Origin: Sphingobium yanoikuyae
GTDB taxonomy: Bacteria; Pseudomonadota; Alphaproteobacteria; Sphingomonadales; Sphingomonadaceae
Length of the DNA: 64,000 bases
Assembly: GCF_013001025.1 (NCBI RefSeq)
Contig: NZ_CP053021.1
Coordinates: 310,001-374,000 of the forward strand
Direction of reading: 5' to 3'
A model generated the notes under the pieces. That model was not told where the DNA came from and made no database searches. It saw only the letters and a program-made list of their open reading frames with translations. Shown one piece after another: positions 63,087 through 64,000 of the stretch; the stretch's first letter is position 1; each line of letters opens with the position of its first letter. The position numbers and the translations under genes were made by a program.

Positions 63087-64000
63087 TCACATGATCTGCA
63101 GGATCGAATCGACCGTGTCCTTGGCGACCTGCAGGATCTTGGCGCAGCCCGAATAGGCCTGCTGGATCCGCAGCAGGTCTGCCGCCTCCATGTCGAGATC
63201 GACCCCGCTTACCGCTTCGCGCGCGGCGACCGCCTGGTCGCTGCGGCTCTGGGCCGTGGTCTTTTCCGCCGTGCTGGCGGTCAGCAGATTGGCGTTGCTG
63301 GTGATCAGGGTCGTCCAGCCCTGTTCGACGCTGCCGCTGGCGCGCAGGGTCGATGATACCGTCAGCAGATTGCCGTTCAGCGTGCCGTCGGCGGACTTGG
63401 TCGCGAGAGCGTCCGGCTCCACGTCCAGCGCGACCAGCGTCGCGGCGCTGCCACCATAGGACAGCAGCGGCACGCCGCTGGCGCCGGTATCGGTATAGCC
63501 CTGCGCATGCCACTCATTGACGTCGGTGGCGAACTGCTCGGCCAGCGTGTCGAGGCTGGCACGGCGTTCGGCGGTGGTGTCGGCCGATGCGAACAGCCCG
63601 CCCAGCGTGCCGTTGGACGGAGCGGCGAGTGCCGTGCCGTCGGACAGGGCCAGCGACAGGCGGCCATCGGTGGCGGACGCCGTCACCGCGACCGACGCGG
63701 CGGTGTCGCCCGATACCAAAGTGGTGCCGTTATAGCTGACCTCGGCGCTGTCATGCGCGCCGAAGCTGATCGTCACATTCAGGTTGGAAGACAGCGTCTG
63801 CAGCGCGGAATCGCGACTGTCGAGCAACTGGGCATAGGCCGACGTGCCCGGCTGCGCGCGCAGCAGGCTGTTGTTGATCGCGGCCAGCGACGACAATTGC
63901 TGGTTGATCGTCTGGGCCGATGCCTGCGCCTCGGTATTGATGCCGGTCGATATGGTTTCCAGGTCGGCGGCGGTCTGGCGGAAGGATTCGGCGACGCGGC
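63087..64000 (-). CDS. flgK: Flagellar hook-associated protein FlgK (5' end outside window)
   Basis: The frame stays open to the window's last base (VAESFRQTAADLETISTGIN, a FlgK coiled region), so the start lies beyond 64000. The visible 300 residues end with the conserved C-terminal helix (GVDLDMEAADLLRIQQAYSG, then CAKILQVAKDTVDSILQIM). FlgK is the first hook-filament junction protein and is co-transcribed with flgL. Confidence 0.93.
   Translation of the reverse strand, partial: RVAESFRQTAADLETISTGINTEAQASAQTINQQLSSLAAINNSLLRAQPGTSAYAQLLDSRDSALQTLSSNLNVTISFGAHDSAEVSYNGTTLVSGDTAASVAVTASATDGRLSLALSDGTALAAPSNGTLGGLFASADTTAERRASLDTLAEQFATDVNEWHAQGYTDTGASGVPLLSYGGSAATLVALDVEPDALATKSADGTLNGNLLTVSSTLRASGSVEQGWTTLITSNANLLTASTAEKTTAQSRSDQAVAAREAVSGVDLDMEAADLLRIQQAYSGCAKILQVAKDTVDSILQIM

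Overview
This looks like a chromosomal segment of a GC-rich alphaproteobacterium of the sphingomonad group (Sphingobium/Sphingomonas type). The evidence is the protein families and protein-level resemblance: three TonB-dependent receptors, a FecI/FecR signalling operon, an ScfR-like regulator, a DUF4169 protein, MotA/MotB and FlgK/FlgL. No search was run, so the genus is an inference.

Left core (1-12043): a TonB-dependent receptor cut by the window start, a small membrane protein, a glycosyltransferase-like protein, an ScfR-like regulator, a Pit phosphate transporter with an unusual Nudix-DUF47 accessory protein, a ZnuD-like zinc receptor with a His/Asp-rich loop, a LysR regulator and tRNA-Gly(TCC).

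Genomic island (12044-44154): about 32 kb integrated into the 3' end of tRNA-Gly. The tRNA end is repeated at 44134-44154. Two more att-like copies lie inside, at 15913-15929 (inverted) and 40004-40020. A tyrosine integrase sits next to attL. Its first 63 codons, with the att and leader, recur inverted at 15568-15929. A 1.9-kb sequence carrying a serine resolvase is present as two apparently identical inverted copies (15912-17837 and 38096-40021). They enclose about 20 kb of lower-GC cargo: a Dcm/MvaI-like restriction-modification operon with Vsr and a GIY-YIG protein, a beta-CASP metallohydrolase paired with a PD-(D/E)XK-like protein, a UDG-like protein, an IS5-family element, an adenine methyltransferase with a recombinase-like N-terminus, a P-loop protein and several unknown genes. 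Right of the second repeat is a decayed prophage or older island (40021-44137) with lysis-gene remnants, an AT-rich O-acetyltransferase gene and a PemK/MazF-like toxin.

Right core (44155-64000): a FecI-type sigma factor, FecR, a TonB receptor with an STN domain and a secreted alkaline phosphatase form a likely cell-surface-signalling operon. After it come a decayed locus, a LacI regulator, a DUF4169 protein, a Pro/Ala-rich envelope protein, argG, a five-EF-hand secreted protein, an OmpR/EnvZ-like two-component pair, a ProP-like MFS transporter, motB-motA and flgL-flgK (cut by the window end).

The most interesting part is the island. Its nested att sites, inverted integrase junction and long resolvase-bearing inverted repeats suggest repeated integration at one tRNA and a cargo that could invert. 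The cargo holds several candidate defence modules.
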